Origin: an uncultured Lachnospiraceae bacterium
GTDB lineage: Bacteria > Bacillota > Clostridia > Lachnospirales > Lachnospiraceae
Direction of reading: 5' to 3'
Length of the DNA: 64,000 bases
Assembly (NCBI GenBank): GCA_900317915.1
Contig: ONIO01000001.1
Location: 124,001 to 188,000 of the forward strand
The notes under the pieces are model-generated. The model searched no databases and was not told the DNA's origin. It worked only from the letters and a program-made list of their open reading frames with translations. This document shows positions 51,001 through 60,524 of this stretch, one piece after another; positions within the stretch are counted from its first letter, which is position 1; every line of letters starts with the position of its first letter. The translations under genes and the position numbers were made by a program.

Positions 51001-51945
51001 GTGAGTGATTTAGTTCATGTTACTTCTTCTCCTCATGTGAGAGAGAAGATGGATACACAGAAGATAATGCTTTGGGTGATTATTTCCCTTCTCCCTGCTT
51101 CAATCTTCGGTATCTTTAATTTTGGTCTTCGCGCATTACTGGTTTTGGTTTTATCTATTGTATCTTGCGTGATTTCAGAGTATTTATATGACAAAATTCT
51201 TCATAAGAAAAACACTATAACTGACTTATCAGCAGTTGTTACTGGTTTATTATTAGGCTTAAATCTTCCACATACAGTACAGTGGTTCATCCCAGTTCTT
51301 GGCGGTGTATTCGCAATTATTGTTGTGAAGATGCTATTTGGTGGCCTTGGACAGAACTTCATGAATCCTGCACTTGGTGCAAGATGCTTCTTGCTTCTTT
51401 CTTTTGCACAGCCAATGACAAGCTTTACTTATGATGGAGTTACAGGTGCGACTCCACTGGCTTCTCTGAAGGCTGGTGAGTCTGTAGATCCAGTGAAGAT
51501 GCTTCTTGGTACTGAAGCTGGTACCATCGGTGAGACATCTGTTATTGCCTTATTGGTTGGTGCAATTATTCTCTTGATTATGGGAATTATTAATCTTCGT
51601 ATTCCTGCAACTTATATCATTACATTTGCTGTATTTATCCTCCTTTTTGGTGGACATGGCTTTGACATCACATTCCTAATTGAGGAATTATGTGGTGGTG
51701 GACTGATTCTCGGTGCCTTCTTCATGGCAACGGACTATGTAACCAGTCCAATTACTCCAAATGGCCAGATTCTGTATGGTATTTGCCTTGGTGTTTTGAC
51801 AGGATTGATTCGAATCTTTGGATCTTCTGCAGAGGGTGTTTCCTATGCAATTATTATCTCTAACCTGTTAGTTCCACTGATTGAGAGAGTAACAGTTCCT
51901 CGTGCATTTGGAATTGTTCCTGAGAAGAAAGGGGGATCGCAGTAA
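51001..51945 (+). CDS. rnfD: Rnf complex subunit RnfD
   Basis: Membrane subunit with covalent FMN, part of the ion-conducting core. It has 314 residues and about eight or more hydrophobic segments. The GVTGATPLASLK loop holds the threonine for flavin attachment, and GGLGQNFMNPALGARCFLLL is a family signature. The start is GTG at 51001, after AGGAAGAGGTG. It overlaps rnfG by one base. Confidence 0.96.
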   Translation: MSDLVHVTSSPHVREKMDTQKIMLWVIISLLPASIFGIFNFGLRALLVLVLSIVSCVISEYLYDKILHKKNTITDLSAVVTGLLLGLNLPHTVQWFIPVLGGVFAIIVVKMLFGGLGQNFMNPALGARCFLLLSFAQPMTSFTYDGVTGATPLASLKAGESVDPVKMLLGTEAGTIGETSVIALLVGAIILLIMGIINLRIPATYIITFAVFILLFGGHGFDITFLIEELCGGGLILGAFFMATDYVTSPITPNGQILYGICLGVLTGLIRIFGSSAEGVSYAIIISNLLVPLIERVTVPRAFGIVPEKKGGSQ

Positions 51946-52577
51946 TGAATAAAATGGTTCATGATGCATTAATTCTTACCCTTATCACTTTGGTTTCAGG
52001 CTGTGCACTTGGTGTAGCTCATGAAGTTACAGAAAAGCCAATTGAAAATGCTCAGGCTGAAGCAACCAAAAAGGCTTATCAGGAGGTTATGCCTGAGGGC
52101 AAGACCTTTACAGAGGTGAAGGGATTTGATAGTGACCAGGCTACATCCATTGCAAAAAAGGCTGGATTTGCCAATGACACGATCAATGATGCCTTAGTTG
52201 CTAAGAATGCTTCCGGTAAGGAAATAGGTTATGTATTAACCATTACCGCTGGTGGTGGTTATGGCGGAGATATTACTTTCTCAATGGGTATCTCTTCTGA
52301 AGGAAAGATGACAACCTATTCTATTACATCTATTAGTGAGACAGCTGGTCTTGGTATGAAGGCGAAAACAGATGATCCATCTAGCAAGAAGGATTTCGTC
52401 GATCAGTTTAAGGGCTTAGCTTCTGGTAACTATTCCGTTGTAAAAAATGGAACAACTGTTAAGGAAAATGAGATAGAGGGTATTAGTGGCGCAACCATTA
52501 CGAGTCGTGCTATGACAAATGGTGTTGATGCTGGTTTTGCTTACTATGAGAGTCAACTGAAGGGAGGCGCAAAATAA
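51945..52577 (+). CDS. rnfG: Rnf complex subunit RnfG
   Basis: Flavoprotein anchored by one N-terminal helix (about residues 7-25) with an extracytoplasmic FMN-binding domain. It has 210 residues. The motif ISGATITSRAM carries the threonine that binds FMN covalently. TAGLGMKAKTDDPSSKKDF is also typical. GGGGG precedes the ATG, and the start and end overlap its neighbours by one base, indicating tight coupling. Confidence 0.95.
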   Translation: MNKMVHDALILTLITLVSGCALGVAHEVTEKPIENAQAEATKKAYQEVMPEGKTFTEVKGFDSDQATSIAKKAGFANDTINDALVAKNASGKEIGYVLTITAGGGYGGDITFSMGISSEGKMTTYSITSISETAGLGMKAKTDDPSSKKDFVDQFKGLASGNYSVVKNGTTVKENEIEGISGATITSRAMTNGVDAGFAYYESQLKGGAK

Positions 52578-53347
52578 TGAAGCTGAAAAAAGATTCCCCT
52601 TTAGAGAGACTCTATAACGGTATTCTAAAGGAAAACCCAATTGTAGTTTTGATGCTAGGTATGTGTTCTACACTTGCCATTACAACTTCTGTTTCCAACG
52701 CGATTGGAATGGGCTTATCTGCTACAGCTGTATTGGTAATGTCGAATGTAGTTATTTCCGCTTTACGTAACTTTATTCCAAGTTCCGTACGTATGCCGGC
52801 TTACATTGTGGTTGTTGCAACCTTAGTAACAATCGTTCAGTTTTTGGTTCAGGGATTTGTCCCTGCTTTATATGAATCTCTTGGAATTTTTATTCCTCTG
52901 ATTGTAGTTAACTGTATTATCTTAGGCCGTGCAGAAGCATATGCCAATAAGCATAGTGTATTATCTTCACTCTTCGATGGATTAGGAATGGGCTTAGGAT
53001 TTACACTTGGATTAATCCTGATTTCTGCTGTACGTGAGATTCTTGCATCTGGTCAGATTCTTGGTATTCAGATTTTACCTCTGGCAGATCCTTCTACTGG
53101 TAAAATTGGTTACACACCAATTACCATTTTTGGATTAGCACCTGGTGCTTTCTTCATTCTTGCAACTCTGATTGCGATTATGAAGACAGTTAGAGAAAAA
53201 GCAGAAGCGAAGGGTAAGAAAATCGCTCCAGCACAGGGCTGTATCTACACTGGAACTTGTGAGGGATGTACACTCTTTGCATCTTGCCATGGTATGAATC
53301 CAGAACTTGCAAAAGATAGTAAAGAAGAGAAGGAGGATAACAAATAA
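52577..53347 (+). CDS. rnfE: Rnf complex subunit RnfE, with Cys-rich C-terminal tail
   Basis: Integral membrane subunit with six predicted helices, 256 residues. Hallmarks are NPIVVLMLGMCSTLAITTSV near the start, FIPLIVVNCIILGRAEAYAN, and GLGMGLGFTLGLILISAVRE. The family is usually about 200-230 residues; here the cytosolic end extends with GCIYTGTCEGCTLFASC (about residues 218-234), four cysteines that could hold a metal or cluster, then an acid/lysine tail. Confidence 0.94.
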   Translation: MKLKKDSPLERLYNGILKENPIVVLMLGMCSTLAITTSVSNAIGMGLSATAVLVMSNVVISALRNFIPSSVRMPAYIVVVATLVTIVQFLVQGFVPALYESLGIFIPLIVVNCIILGRAEAYANKHSVLSSLFDGLGMGLGFTLGLILISAVREILASGQILGIQILPLADPSTGKIGYTPITIFGLAPGAFFILATLIAIMKTVREKAEAKGKKIAPAQGCIYTGTCEGCTLFASCHGMNPELAKDSKEEKEDNK

Positions 53348-53931
53348 TGAAGACATTACTTTTAATTCTGATTTCTTCTTCTATTGTAAATAACGTCGTT
53401 CTTAGCCAGTTCCTTGGTATTTGTCCTTTCTTTGGTGTATCAAAGAAGGTAAATACTGCAGCTGGAATGGGTGGCGCAGTTATCTTCGTTGTTACAATTG
53501 CATCTTTTGTTACAAGCATTATTCATGAATTTATCCTTAAGCCAATGAACTTAGACTATATGAATACCATTGTATTCATTTTGGTTATTGCTGCATTGGT
53601 GCAGTTCATTGAAATGTTCTTGAAGAAAAATGTACAGAGTTTATACAAGGCTCTTGGTATTTATCTGCCACTGATTACTACGAACTGCTGTGTTCTTGGT
53701 GCTGCATTAAATATTGTTAAATATGATTACAATATTTTAACTGGTACTATTTACGGCTTTGGTACAGCAGTTGGTTTTGCAATTGCTATTGTAATCATGG
53801 CTGGTATCCGTGAGAAAATTGAATTCAACAATGTACCTAAAGCTTTCCAGGGATCTGCAATCGTAGTTGTTACAGCTGGTTTGATGGCTATTGCCTTCAT
53901 GGGATTCTCTGGAATGATTTCTGGTGTATAG
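53347..53931 (+). CDS. rnfA: Rnf complex subunit RnfA
   Basis: Integral membrane subunit homologous to RnfE, 194 residues with six helices. Signature segments are SSSIVNNVVLSQFLGICPFF, with a conserved cysteine, and LGIYLPLITTNCCVLGAALN. RnfA and RnfE face each other in the membrane and bind an iron-sulfur centre through such cysteines. It overlaps rnfE by one base and precedes rnfB by 15. Confidence 0.96.
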   Translation: MKTLLLILISSSIVNNVVLSQFLGICPFFGVSKKVNTAAGMGGAVIFVVTIASFVTSIIHEFILKPMNLDYMNTIVFILVIAALVQFIEMFLKKNVQSLYKALGIYLPLITTNCCVLGAALNIVKYDYNILTGTIYGFGTAVGFAIAIVIMAGIREKIEFNNVPKAFQGSAIVVVTAGLMAIAFMGFSGMISGV

Positions 53932-53946
53932 GGAGGAGCGTAGACT

Positions 53947-54774
53947 ATGTTTGGTATTGTAATTGCAACCGTCTTAATCGGTGCAGTAGGCTGCCTGATC
54001 GGTTTCTTCCTCACCTTTTCCGCTAAGAAGTTCGAGGTTGAAGTTGATCCCAAAGAGACAGCAATTTTAGAAGCTCTGCCTGGTAATAACTGTGGCGGAT
54101 GCGGATTCGCTGGATGTGCTGATTGTGCTAAGGCCATTGCTGAAGGCAAAGCAGTTGTAACTCAGTGCCCGGTTGGTGGTGCACCAGTTGCACAAGAAAT
54201 TGCGTCTATTATGGGTGTTGATGCTGGTGACGAAACTAGAATGATTGCTTATGTTCGTTGTTCTGGTGATTGTACCAAAGCAAAAGATAAATACATCTAT
54301 AGTGGTGTACAGGACTGTAACGCTGCTAAATTTGTTCCTGGTGGCTCACATAAGGCTTGTAGCTTTGGTTGTATGGGATTTGGCTCTTGCGTAAAGGCCT
54401 GTGAATTTGATGCAATTCATGTCATTGACGGCATTGCTAAGGTAGATAAGGAAAAATGTAAAGCTTGTGGAAAATGTATTGCTGCATGTCCACAACACAT
54501 TATCTCTATGGTTCCTTATGATGCTGCATACATCGTATCCTGCAGAAATGAAGAAAAGGGTAAGGATGTCATGAAGGAATGCTCAATAGGATGTATCGCT
54601 TGTCACATCTGTGAGAAGAATTGTCCTGAGCATGCAATTACTGTAAATAATAATATTGCTGAAATTGATCAGGATAAGTGTGTTGGTTGTGGTATCTGCG
54701 CTGACAAGTGTCCTAAGAAGATTATTTTATTACAGCCAGGTGAAGTTCGCATGGCAGCTTCTAATGAGGAGTAA
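53947..54774 (+). CDS. rnfB: Rnf complex subunit RnfB
   Basis: Ferredoxin-accepting multi-cluster subunit. It has 275 residues: an N-terminal membrane helix (about 2-24), then a 4Fe-4S domain (NNCGGCGFAGCADCAKAI and QCPVGG), a middle cysteine set (CNAAKF to CSFGCMGFGSCVKAC), and ferredoxin-type clusters (CKACGKCIAACP, CIACHICEKNCP, CVGCGICADKCP). The number of clusters agrees with clostridial RnfB. GGGAGGAG lies upstream. A terminator follows, ending the operon. Confidence 0.96.
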   Translation: MFGIVIATVLIGAVGCLIGFFLTFSAKKFEVEVDPKETAILEALPGNNCGGCGFAGCADCAKAIAEGKAVVTQCPVGGAPVAQEIASIMGVDAGDETRMIAYVRCSGDCTKAKDKYIYSGVQDCNAAKFVPGGSHKACSFGCMGFGSCVKACEFDAIHVIDGIAKVDKEKCKACGKCIAACPQHIISMVPYDAAYIVSCRNEEKGKDVMKECSIGCIACHICEKNCPEHAITVNNNIAEIDQDKCVGCGICADKCPKKIILLQPGEVRMAASNEE

Positions 54775-54863
54775 GGATTATTATTTTTGAATTGAATAGT
54801 GATCTTTCATTTGTATAATCATTTATCTAAATAATATTCTTATTAGAGGGATTAGAAAGTATA

Positions 54864-54907
54864 CCTCTCAAGCCTATTTTGATAGGGCTTGAGAGGTTTT
54901 ATTTTGT
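54864..54907 (+). terminator. Intrinsic terminator of the rnf operon
   Basis: CCTCTCAAGCCTA (54864-54876) pairs with TAGGGCTTGAGAGG (54883-54896, one bulged base), followed by TTTTATTTTG. A weak promoter for proB may overlap its tail (TTGTCT 54904-54909, TAAAAT 54925-54930, spacing 15). Confidence 0.9.
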
Positions 54908-54951
54908 CTTAAAATATGGTACTCTAAAATGGTTTAGGAAGGATTATTCTA

Positions 54952-55794
54952 ATGATTTATGATTTTTCAAATGTACATCGTGTCATTGTTAAAATTGGTT
55001 CAAATTCATTAACTCATAAAGAAACCGGACACTTGGATTATGTCAAAATTGAGCATCTGGTGAGAGAACTGTCTGATCTTAAGAATCGAGGATTGGATGT
55101 CTGCCTGGTATCCTCAGGTGCACAGGCTGTTGGGAGACAAATCATGGGGATTAAAGAGCGCCCCAGTAGATTGCCTGAGAAACAGGCTCTAGCTGCAGTA
55201 GGACAGGCTCGTCTTATGAGTATCTACTCTAATTTCTTTCGTGAATATGGCCAAAATACAGGCCAGGTATTAATGACGAAGGCTACAATGGTAGATAATG
55301 TTTCCCGTAAGAATGCACAAAATACTTTTGAAGAATTATTCCGTGAAGGCATTATTCCTATTGTCAATGAAAATGATACAATTTCTACCTATGAGATTCA
55401 GTTTGGCGATAATGATACCTTATCAGCTATGGTAGCTAATCTAACAGGTGCAGACTTATTAATTTTATTATCTGACATTGATGGGCTATATTCTTCTGAT
55501 CCGAAGACAGATCCCAATGCGAAGTTAATTCCAATCGTAGAGAAACTAGATGAGTCCATAGAAAATATGGGGTCCTCAGCTCCAGGAAGTAATGTAGGAA
55601 CGGGTGGAATGGCAACAAAGATTCGTGCGGCAAAAATTGTGGTGAATTCAGGGATTGGTATGCTAATTGCAAATGCAGAGCATATGGGTGTATTACATCG
55701 AATCTTTGATTTCGAATTTGAAGGTACTGTATTTGTGCCACACTTCAATGAGGATTTTGATATTATTGATTTCTTAGAGGAGGATATTGGATGA
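54952..55794 (+). CDS. proB: Glutamate 5-kinase
   Basis: First enzyme of proline synthesis, phosphorylating glutamate. It has 280 residues of the amino acid kinase fold. Motifs are VIVKIGSNSLTHKE, VSSGAQAVGRQIMG, PIVNENDTIS, FGDNDTLSAMVANL, LSDIDGLYSSDPKTDP and GTGGMATKIRAAKI. The C-terminal PUA domain of longer ProB proteins (about 365 residues) is absent. The usual partner proA does not follow; the next gene is 5-formyl-THF cycloligase, overlapped by four bases (ATGA). Confidence 0.95.
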   Translation: MIYDFSNVHRVIVKIGSNSLTHKETGHLDYVKIEHLVRELSDLKNRGLDVCLVSSGAQAVGRQIMGIKERPSRLPEKQALAAVGQARLMSIYSNFFREYGQNTGQVLMTKATMVDNVSRKNAQNTFEELFREGIIPIVNENDTISTYEIQFGDNDTLSAMVANLTGADLLILLSDIDGLYSSDPKTDPNAKLIPIVEKLDESIENMGSSAPGSNVGTGGMATKIRAAKIVVNSGIGMLIANAEHMGVLHRIFDFEFEGTVFVPHFNEDFDIIDFLEEDIG

Positions 55795-56378
55795 TTGGAC
55801 AAGAATCCCAAGTAGTTACATCAGAGATTCGGTCTTTTCATAGAGTATTACGTAATCGGATGACGGATGAAGCTGTGAAGTATCATTCCACTTATGTACG
55901 ACGAAATCTACGAAAACTGGTGGCAAGATTAGATTCTAATCTACCAATTCTGTGTTTTTATCCTATCAAAAACGAAATTGATTTAATCCCTTTATATAAA
56001 GAGTGGCTAAATCAAAAGAGAGACTTATATTTTCCAGTTACGGATCTAAAAAATCATAGACTGGATTTTTACCGTATTCGTTCCATACAGGATTTTGCTT
56101 TAGGTACCATGAATATACCAGAGCCAATTGATCGAGAAGATGATCTCGCTTTTCATGGAGCAGAGGGAATTGCGGTCACTCCTGGACTTGTATTTAATCG
56201 TAAGGGTGATCGTATTGGATATGGTGGTGGATTTTATGATCGATTTTTTGCAAGCCATCCCATGGTCTTAAGAGTCGGGGTTTCTTATGGAAATCAAGTT
56301 GAGTTAAATCTTATGCCTAATCCATGGGATATGCCCTTAGATTATCTCGCTACAGAAAAAAGAATCTATAAGTTTTAG
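55791..56378 (+). CDS. 5-formyltetrahydrofolate cyclo-ligase
   Basis: ATP-dependent conversion of 5-formyl-THF to 5,10-methenyl-THF. It has 195 residues. The family signature GYGGGFYDRFF is near residue 144, with VTPGLVFNRKGDRIGYGGG before it. An N-terminal basic helix and FYPIKNEIDLIPLYKEW in the middle fit the fold. It is translationally coupled to proB and 49 bases before miaB. Confidence 0.93.
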   Translation: MIGQESQVVTSEIRSFHRVLRNRMTDEAVKYHSTYVRRNLRKLVARLDSNLPILCFYPIKNEIDLIPLYKEWLNQKRDLYFPVTDLKNHRLDFYRIRSIQDFALGTMNIPEPIDREDDLAFHGAEGIAVTPGLVFNRKGDRIGYGGGFYDRFFASHPMVLRVGVSYGNQVELNLMPNPWDMPLDYLATEKRIYKF

Positions 56379-56427
56379 TATCAGTAACCAAATTTATTGT
56401 TATATAGTTAGAGGAAATATAATTTAA

Positions 56428-57852
56428 ATGAATATTTTTGAAAATGCACCACAAACCGAGCCGGAGAGACAGTATTATTTTATCGATATAGCGAAGGATC
56501 TTCTAAAAAAAGAAGAAGAAAAAGCAGGAAGAAAATTGACCTTCCATGTAACTACCTTTGGCTGTCAGATGAATGCGCGTGATTCTGAAAAGTTAAGTGG
56601 AATCTTAGAACGAATTGGTTACATCAAAGAAGAGTCTGAAAAGGCTGATTTTGTAGTATATAATACCTGTACGGTTCGTGAGAATGCTGATAACAGAGTA
56701 TATGGTAGACTTGGAATTTTAAATGGATATAAGAAAAAGAATCCATTTATGAGAATCGCACTTTGTGGCTGCATGATGCAGGAAGAAAATGTTGTCCGTA
56801 AGATTAAAGAGAGCTATTCCTTTGTGGACATCATGTTTGGAACCCACAATATTCATGAATTAGCTGAACTAGTAGTTGCTAATTTACAGACCAATGCAAT
56901 GACAGTACATATTCTTGATCATGGCCAAAATCCAGTTGAGAATCTTCCTATTGATCGTGAGTATAAATTTAAAACAGGAATTAATATCATGTTTGGATGC
57001 AATAATTTCTGTAGTTACTGTATCGTTCCATATGTTCGTGGTAGAGAACGCTCTAGAGAGCCTAAGGCAATTATTAATGAGATTGAGCGTATGGTTCAAG
57101 ATGGTGTGAAGGAGATTATGCTTCTAGGCCAGAATGTTAATTCCTTTGGTAAGGATTTGGATCCTGTTATGACTTTCTCTGAACTTCTACATGAAATTGA
57201 TCAGATTCCTGGTTTAGAGAGAATTCGATTCATGACTTCCCATCCCAAGGATCTGTCACAGGAATTGATTGATGAAATTGCTGTATCTAAGCATGTATGT
57301 CATCATATTCACCTTCCATTACAGTCTGGATCCTCTCGACTGTTAAAGGATATGAATCGTCATTATACAAAGGAATCTTATTTGGATCTAGTAGACCGTA
57401 TCCGTAAGGCAATTCCTGATGTGGCATTAACAACAGATATTATTGTTGGTTATCCTGGTGAAACAGAAGAGGACTTTGAAGAAACAATGGATGTGGTTCG
57501 TAAAGTAAAGTATGATAGCGCATTCACTTTTGAGTATTCTCCAAGAACTGGTACACCTGCAGCATCTAGACCAGATCAGGTTCCAGCTGATGTTGTAAAG
57601 ACTCGTTTTGACCGTCTTTTAAAGGAAGTCCAGAAATACGGACGTGAAAGAGCAAAGGAATTAGAAGGAAGTGTGGGCAAAGTATTGGTAGAGTCCATGA
57701 ATCGAGAGGATGAAAACCTGGTAACTGGTAGATTAGAGAATAATTCCGTCGTTCATTTTCCTGGGGATGCCAGCCTGATTGGTTCTATTGTTACAGTAAA
57801 GCTTACAGAGTGTAGAGGATTCTATTACTTCGGTGAGATGGTATCTGAATAA
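56428..57852 (+). CDS. miaB: tRNA-2-methylthio-N6-dimethylallyladenosine synthase MiaB
   Basis: Radical SAM methylthiotransferase acting on i6A37 of tRNA. It has 474 residues. The N-terminal MTTase domain has three cluster cysteines (TFGCQMNARDSEK, NTCTVRENADNRV, CGCMMQEE). The radical SAM motif is GCNNFCSYCIVPYVRGRERS. LLGQNVNSFGKD, HLPLQSGS and TTDIIVGYPGETEEDFEET are typical. The TRAM domain closes the protein. The first about 35 residues extend before the domain, common in clostridial MiaB. Confidence 0.97.
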   Translation: MNIFENAPQTEPERQYYFIDIAKDLLKKEEEKAGRKLTFHVTTFGCQMNARDSEKLSGILERIGYIKEESEKADFVVYNTCTVRENADNRVYGRLGILNGYKKKNPFMRIALCGCMMQEENVVRKIKESYSFVDIMFGTHNIHELAELVVANLQTNAMTVHILDHGQNPVENLPIDREYKFKTGINIMFGCNNFCSYCIVPYVRGRERSREPKAIINEIERMVQDGVKEIMLLGQNVNSFGKDLDPVMTFSELLHEIDQIPGLERIRFMTSHPKDLSQELIDEIAVSKHVCHHIHLPLQSGSSRLLKDMNRHYTKESYLDLVDRIRKAIPDVALTTDIIVGYPGETEEDFEETMDVVRKVKYDSAFTFEYSPRTGTPAASRPDQVPADVVKTRFDRLLKEVQKYGRERAKELEGSVGKVLVESMNREDENLVTGRLENNSVVHFPGDASLIGSIVTVKLTECRGFYYFGEMVSE

Positions 57853-57872
57853 TTAGAGAATTTAAATATCTT

Positions 57873-58259
57873 ATGTTGAGACATTATTTTCATAAAAAAG
57901 ATATATTATTGATATTAACTCTTATTATATTTACGTTAATTATATTTGGAATTAATATTCGTAGAAGCTTCCATAAAGGGAACCTAGCAAAGGTTACTGT
58001 CAATGGAAAAATCTTTGGAGAATATTCTCTTGAAAAGGATGAGACCATCACGATTTATGATTCTAAAAAACACCGTATTGGTCTATTGGAGATTAAAGAT
58101 CATAAGATTCGAATGAAGGACGCAGATTGTCCAGATCATCTTTGCGTGAAAATGGGTTGGATTTCCTCGAAGGATGCTACCATTATTTGTCTACCCAATG
58201 AAATAATGGTGGAGATCATTGGAGATAGTGATTCTAAGTATGATTCTATTGTAAATTAA
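57873..58259 (+). CDS. NusG domain II-containing membrane-anchored protein
   Basis: A 128-residue protein with an N-terminal membrane helix (about 11-28, ILLILTLIIFTLIIFG) and an exposed NusG domain II-like beta domain (VTVNGKIFGEYSLEKDETIT, RMKDADCPDHLCVKMGWI), with two cysteines of the DCPDHLC pattern common to this family. Function unknown; it is often found next to a Gx-transporter/heptaprenyl-type membrane gene, as here. The ribosome site before the ATG is weak. Confidence 0.88.
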   Translation: MLRHYFHKKDILLILTLIIFTLIIFGINIRRSFHKGNLAKVTVNGKIFGEYSLEKDETITIYDSKKHRIGLLEIKDHKIRMKDADCPDHLCVKMGWISSKDATIICLPNEIMVEIIGDSDSKYDSIVN

Positions 58260-58285
58260 TTCCTAGAATTTAGGAGATTAGCATA

Positions 58286-58792
58286 GTGAAGCCTAGAAAT
58301 AAAACAATTGAATATGGGGTGTATCTAGGCCTTGCTCTAATTCTTAGTTATGCAGAGTCTTTGATTCCATTTTCTTTTGGCCTTCCTGGTTTGAAATTAG
58401 GACTTACCAATCTGATTGTTGTAATCATGCTTTATAACAATGACACATACGGCGCTATATCCGTTTCTTTAATTAGGATTATATTAAGTGGAATCCTTTT
58501 TGGAAATCCATTTAGCATTCTATACAGCCTGGGTGGTGGATTACTTAGTTTTCTGGTTATGCTTCTTCTCAAGAAGACCAAGCAGTTCCAGTTAATCACG
58601 GTTAGCATTGCAGGTGGTTTTTTCCATAATCTTGGTCAAATACTAATTGCCTCCATTGTTGTTGGAAATACAGGTTTGTTCTTTTATTTTCCCATCTTAG
58701 GTTTTGGAGGAATGGTGACAGGTTTTTTTATTGGATATATTGCATTGGAGTTGTTACATAGACTTCCATTTAGAACTGGAGATTATTTATGA
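58286..58792 (+). CDS. Gx transporter family / heptaprenyl diphosphate synthase component I-like
   Basis: A 168-residue integral membrane protein with five or six hydrophobic segments. It starts at GTG 58286 with TAGGAG upstream. The pattern YAESLIPFSFGLPGLKLGLT followed by NLIVVIMLY and a second half with GGFFHNLGQILIASIVVG matches proteins annotated as Gx transporter or heptaprenyl diphosphate synthase component I. They look like S-component-type carriers, and the substrate is unknown. It overlaps ruvA by four bases. Confidence 0.82.
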   Translation: MKPRNKTIEYGVYLGLALILSYAESLIPFSFGLPGLKLGLTNLIVVIMLYNNDTYGAISVSLIRIILSGILFGNPFSILYSLGGGLLSFLVMLLLKKTKQFQLITVSIAGGFFHNLGQILIASIVVGNTGLFFYFPILGFGGMVTGFFIGYIALELLHRLPFRTGDYL

Positions 58793-59409
58793 TTTCTTAT
58801 ATGAAGGGTACCATTGAGGAAATCCATACAGATTCCATCGTTTTGGATCATCAAGGGATTGGCTATCAGTTGATTATGCCAAGCATTGATCTTGAACGGA
58901 TATCTAAGAGCAGTGCTGAAGTGAAAATATACACCTACTTTCAGGTACGTGAAGATGCCTTTCAATTGTTTGGCTTTTTAACAAAAGAAGAAAAGCAGTG
59001 TTTTGAACTTTTAATTACAGTAAATGGCGTTGGCCCCAAGGCTGCTATCTCAATTCTATCTGTTTTACCACCCAATGATTTGAAATTCGCAATTGCTGCA
59101 GGAGATTCCAAATCCATTTCCAAAGCTCCAGGAGTTGGAGCAAAAACTGCACAGCGTGTAATCTTGGATTTAAAGGATAAGATTTCTCTTGAAGAGATGC
59201 TGGATTCTACAAGTGATTCTATTTCTGACGAAATCCCAATGAATACAGGGAATGATAAGAATAAAAATGATGCAATTTTAGCATTGGAATCCTTAGGTTA
59301 TGGCTCTTCTGAGATCCTTCGTGCAATGAGTGATATTCCAAATGGAGGAGACTTAGATACAGAAGGATGGATTAAAGAAGTATTAAAGCGTATTGGCTTA
59401 AATCTATAA
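58789..59409 (+). CDS. ruvA: Holliday junction branch migration protein RuvA
   Basis: Tetrameric DNA-binding subunit of the RuvAB branch migration motor. It has 206 residues. It starts MISYMKGTIEEI, the usual family start, with an OB fold, then two helix-hairpin-helix motifs (LLITVNGVGPKAAISIL and SISKAPGVGAKTAQRVI), a linker, and the C-terminal RuvB-interacting domain (AILALESLGYGSSEILRAM). The ATGA overlap with the preceding gene supports this start. Confidence 0.97.
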   Translation: MISYMKGTIEEIHTDSIVLDHQGIGYQLIMPSIDLERISKSSAEVKIYTYFQVREDAFQLFGFLTKEEKQCFELLITVNGVGPKAAISILSVLPPNDLKFAIAAGDSKSISKAPGVGAKTAQRVILDLKDKISLEEMLDSTSDSISDEIPMNTGNDKNKNDAILALESLGYGSSEILRAMSDIPNGGDLDTEGWIKEVLKRIGLNL

Positions 59410-59473
59410 AGGTTCTTGTCTCCACCTTTTATTCGTATTGATACTGAATCAGCTTTTCTAGAAAAGGATTTTC

Positions 59474-60475
59474 ATGGAACATAGAGTAATATCCACCTCA
59501 GTACAAGTGGAAGATGAAAAAATTGAAAATACACTCCGTCCACAAACCTTAGATGAATATATTGGACAGGAAAAAACCAAGCGGAATATGGAAATCTATA
59601 TTCGTGCTGCAAAGGAGAGAAACGAGTCCTTAGACCATGTACTGTTATATGGCCCTCCAGGACTGGGTAAAACCACCTTATCGGAAATCATTGCGCACGA
59701 AATGGGCGTTCATATTAAGATCACCTCTGGCCCTGCAATACAAAAGCCTGGAGATATGGCGGCTATTCTATCGAATCTACAGGAGGGAGATCTCTTGTTT
59801 GTTGATGAGATTCACCGATTGAATCGACAGGTTGAAGAGGTTTTATATCCTGCCATGGAAGACTTTGCCATTGATATTATGATTGGTAAGGGTCAGACTG
59901 CTCGCTCGATTCGTCTCGAACTACCACATTTTACTTTGGTTGGCGCCACAACTCGTGCAGGACTTTTGTCTGCGCCTTTACGTGATCGATTTGGTGTTAT
60001 TTCTCATTTGGAATTCTATACTCCAGATGAGTTATGTACCATTATTAAGAGATCCGCTGGTAAGTTAGGTGTTGATATTGATGAAGATGGTGCTTATGAG
60101 ATGGCTAGACGCTCACGTGGTACACCTCGAATCGCCAACCGCTTACTGAAGAGAGTTAGAGATTACGCCCAGGTTCGTTATGATGGTTTGATCTCTAAGG
60201 ATGTTGCCAATGAAGCTCTTGAATTACTAGATGTAGATAGCTTAGGTCTTGATACCAATGATAGAAATCTCCTTCTTACAATTATTGAGAAATTCGGCGG
60301 TGGTCCAGTAGGATTAGATACCTTGGCTGCTGCATTAAGCGAAGATTCTGGTACCATTGAGGAAGTCTATGAGCCATATTTGGTTAAGAATGGTTTGATT
60401 AACCGTACACCAAAGGGAAGAGTAGCCACGGACTTAGCTTTTGAACATTTTCATATTTCAAAATCAGAAGAATAA
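59474..60475 (+). CDS. ruvB: Holliday junction branch migration helicase RuvB
   Basis: AAA+ motor for branch migration, 333 residues. It has [20 protein letters not shown] near the start, Walker [14 protein letters not shown], Walker [11 protein letters not shown], sensor 1 LVGATTRAG, arginine finger region [10 protein letters not shown], and the [20 protein letters not shown] sensor 2 segment, followed by a winged-helix DNA-binding domain. AAAGGA precedes the ATG. Pairs with ruvA, 64 bases upstream. Confidence 0.98.
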   Translation: MEHRVISTSVQVEDEKIENTLRPQTLDEYIGQEKTKRNMEIYIRAAKERNESLDHVLLYGPPGLGKTTLSEIIAHEMGVHIKITSGPAIQKPGDMAAILSNLQEGDLLFVDEIHRLNRQVEEVLYPAMEDFAIDIMIGKGQTARSIRLELPHFTLVGATTRAGLLSAPLRDRFGVISHLEFYTPDELCTIIKRSAGKLGVDIDEDGAYEMARRSRGTPRIANRLLKRVRDYAQVRYDGLISKDVANEALELLDVDSLGLDTNDRNLLLTIIEKFGGGPVGLDTLAAALSEDSGTIEEVYEPYLVKNGLINRTPKGRVATDLAFEHFHISKSEE

Positions 60476-60486
60476 GGTTATAATGA
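60458..60486 (+). promoter_or_regulatory. Possible promoter of zapA
   Basis: TTTCAA at 60458-60463, a 17-base spacer and a perfect TATAAT at 60481-60486, 39 bases before the zapA start and overlapping the end of ruvB. Confidence 0.5.
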
Positions 60487-60524
60487 AACAATAAATAACG
60501 GACATTCGAGGAGGATTCGTCTAC

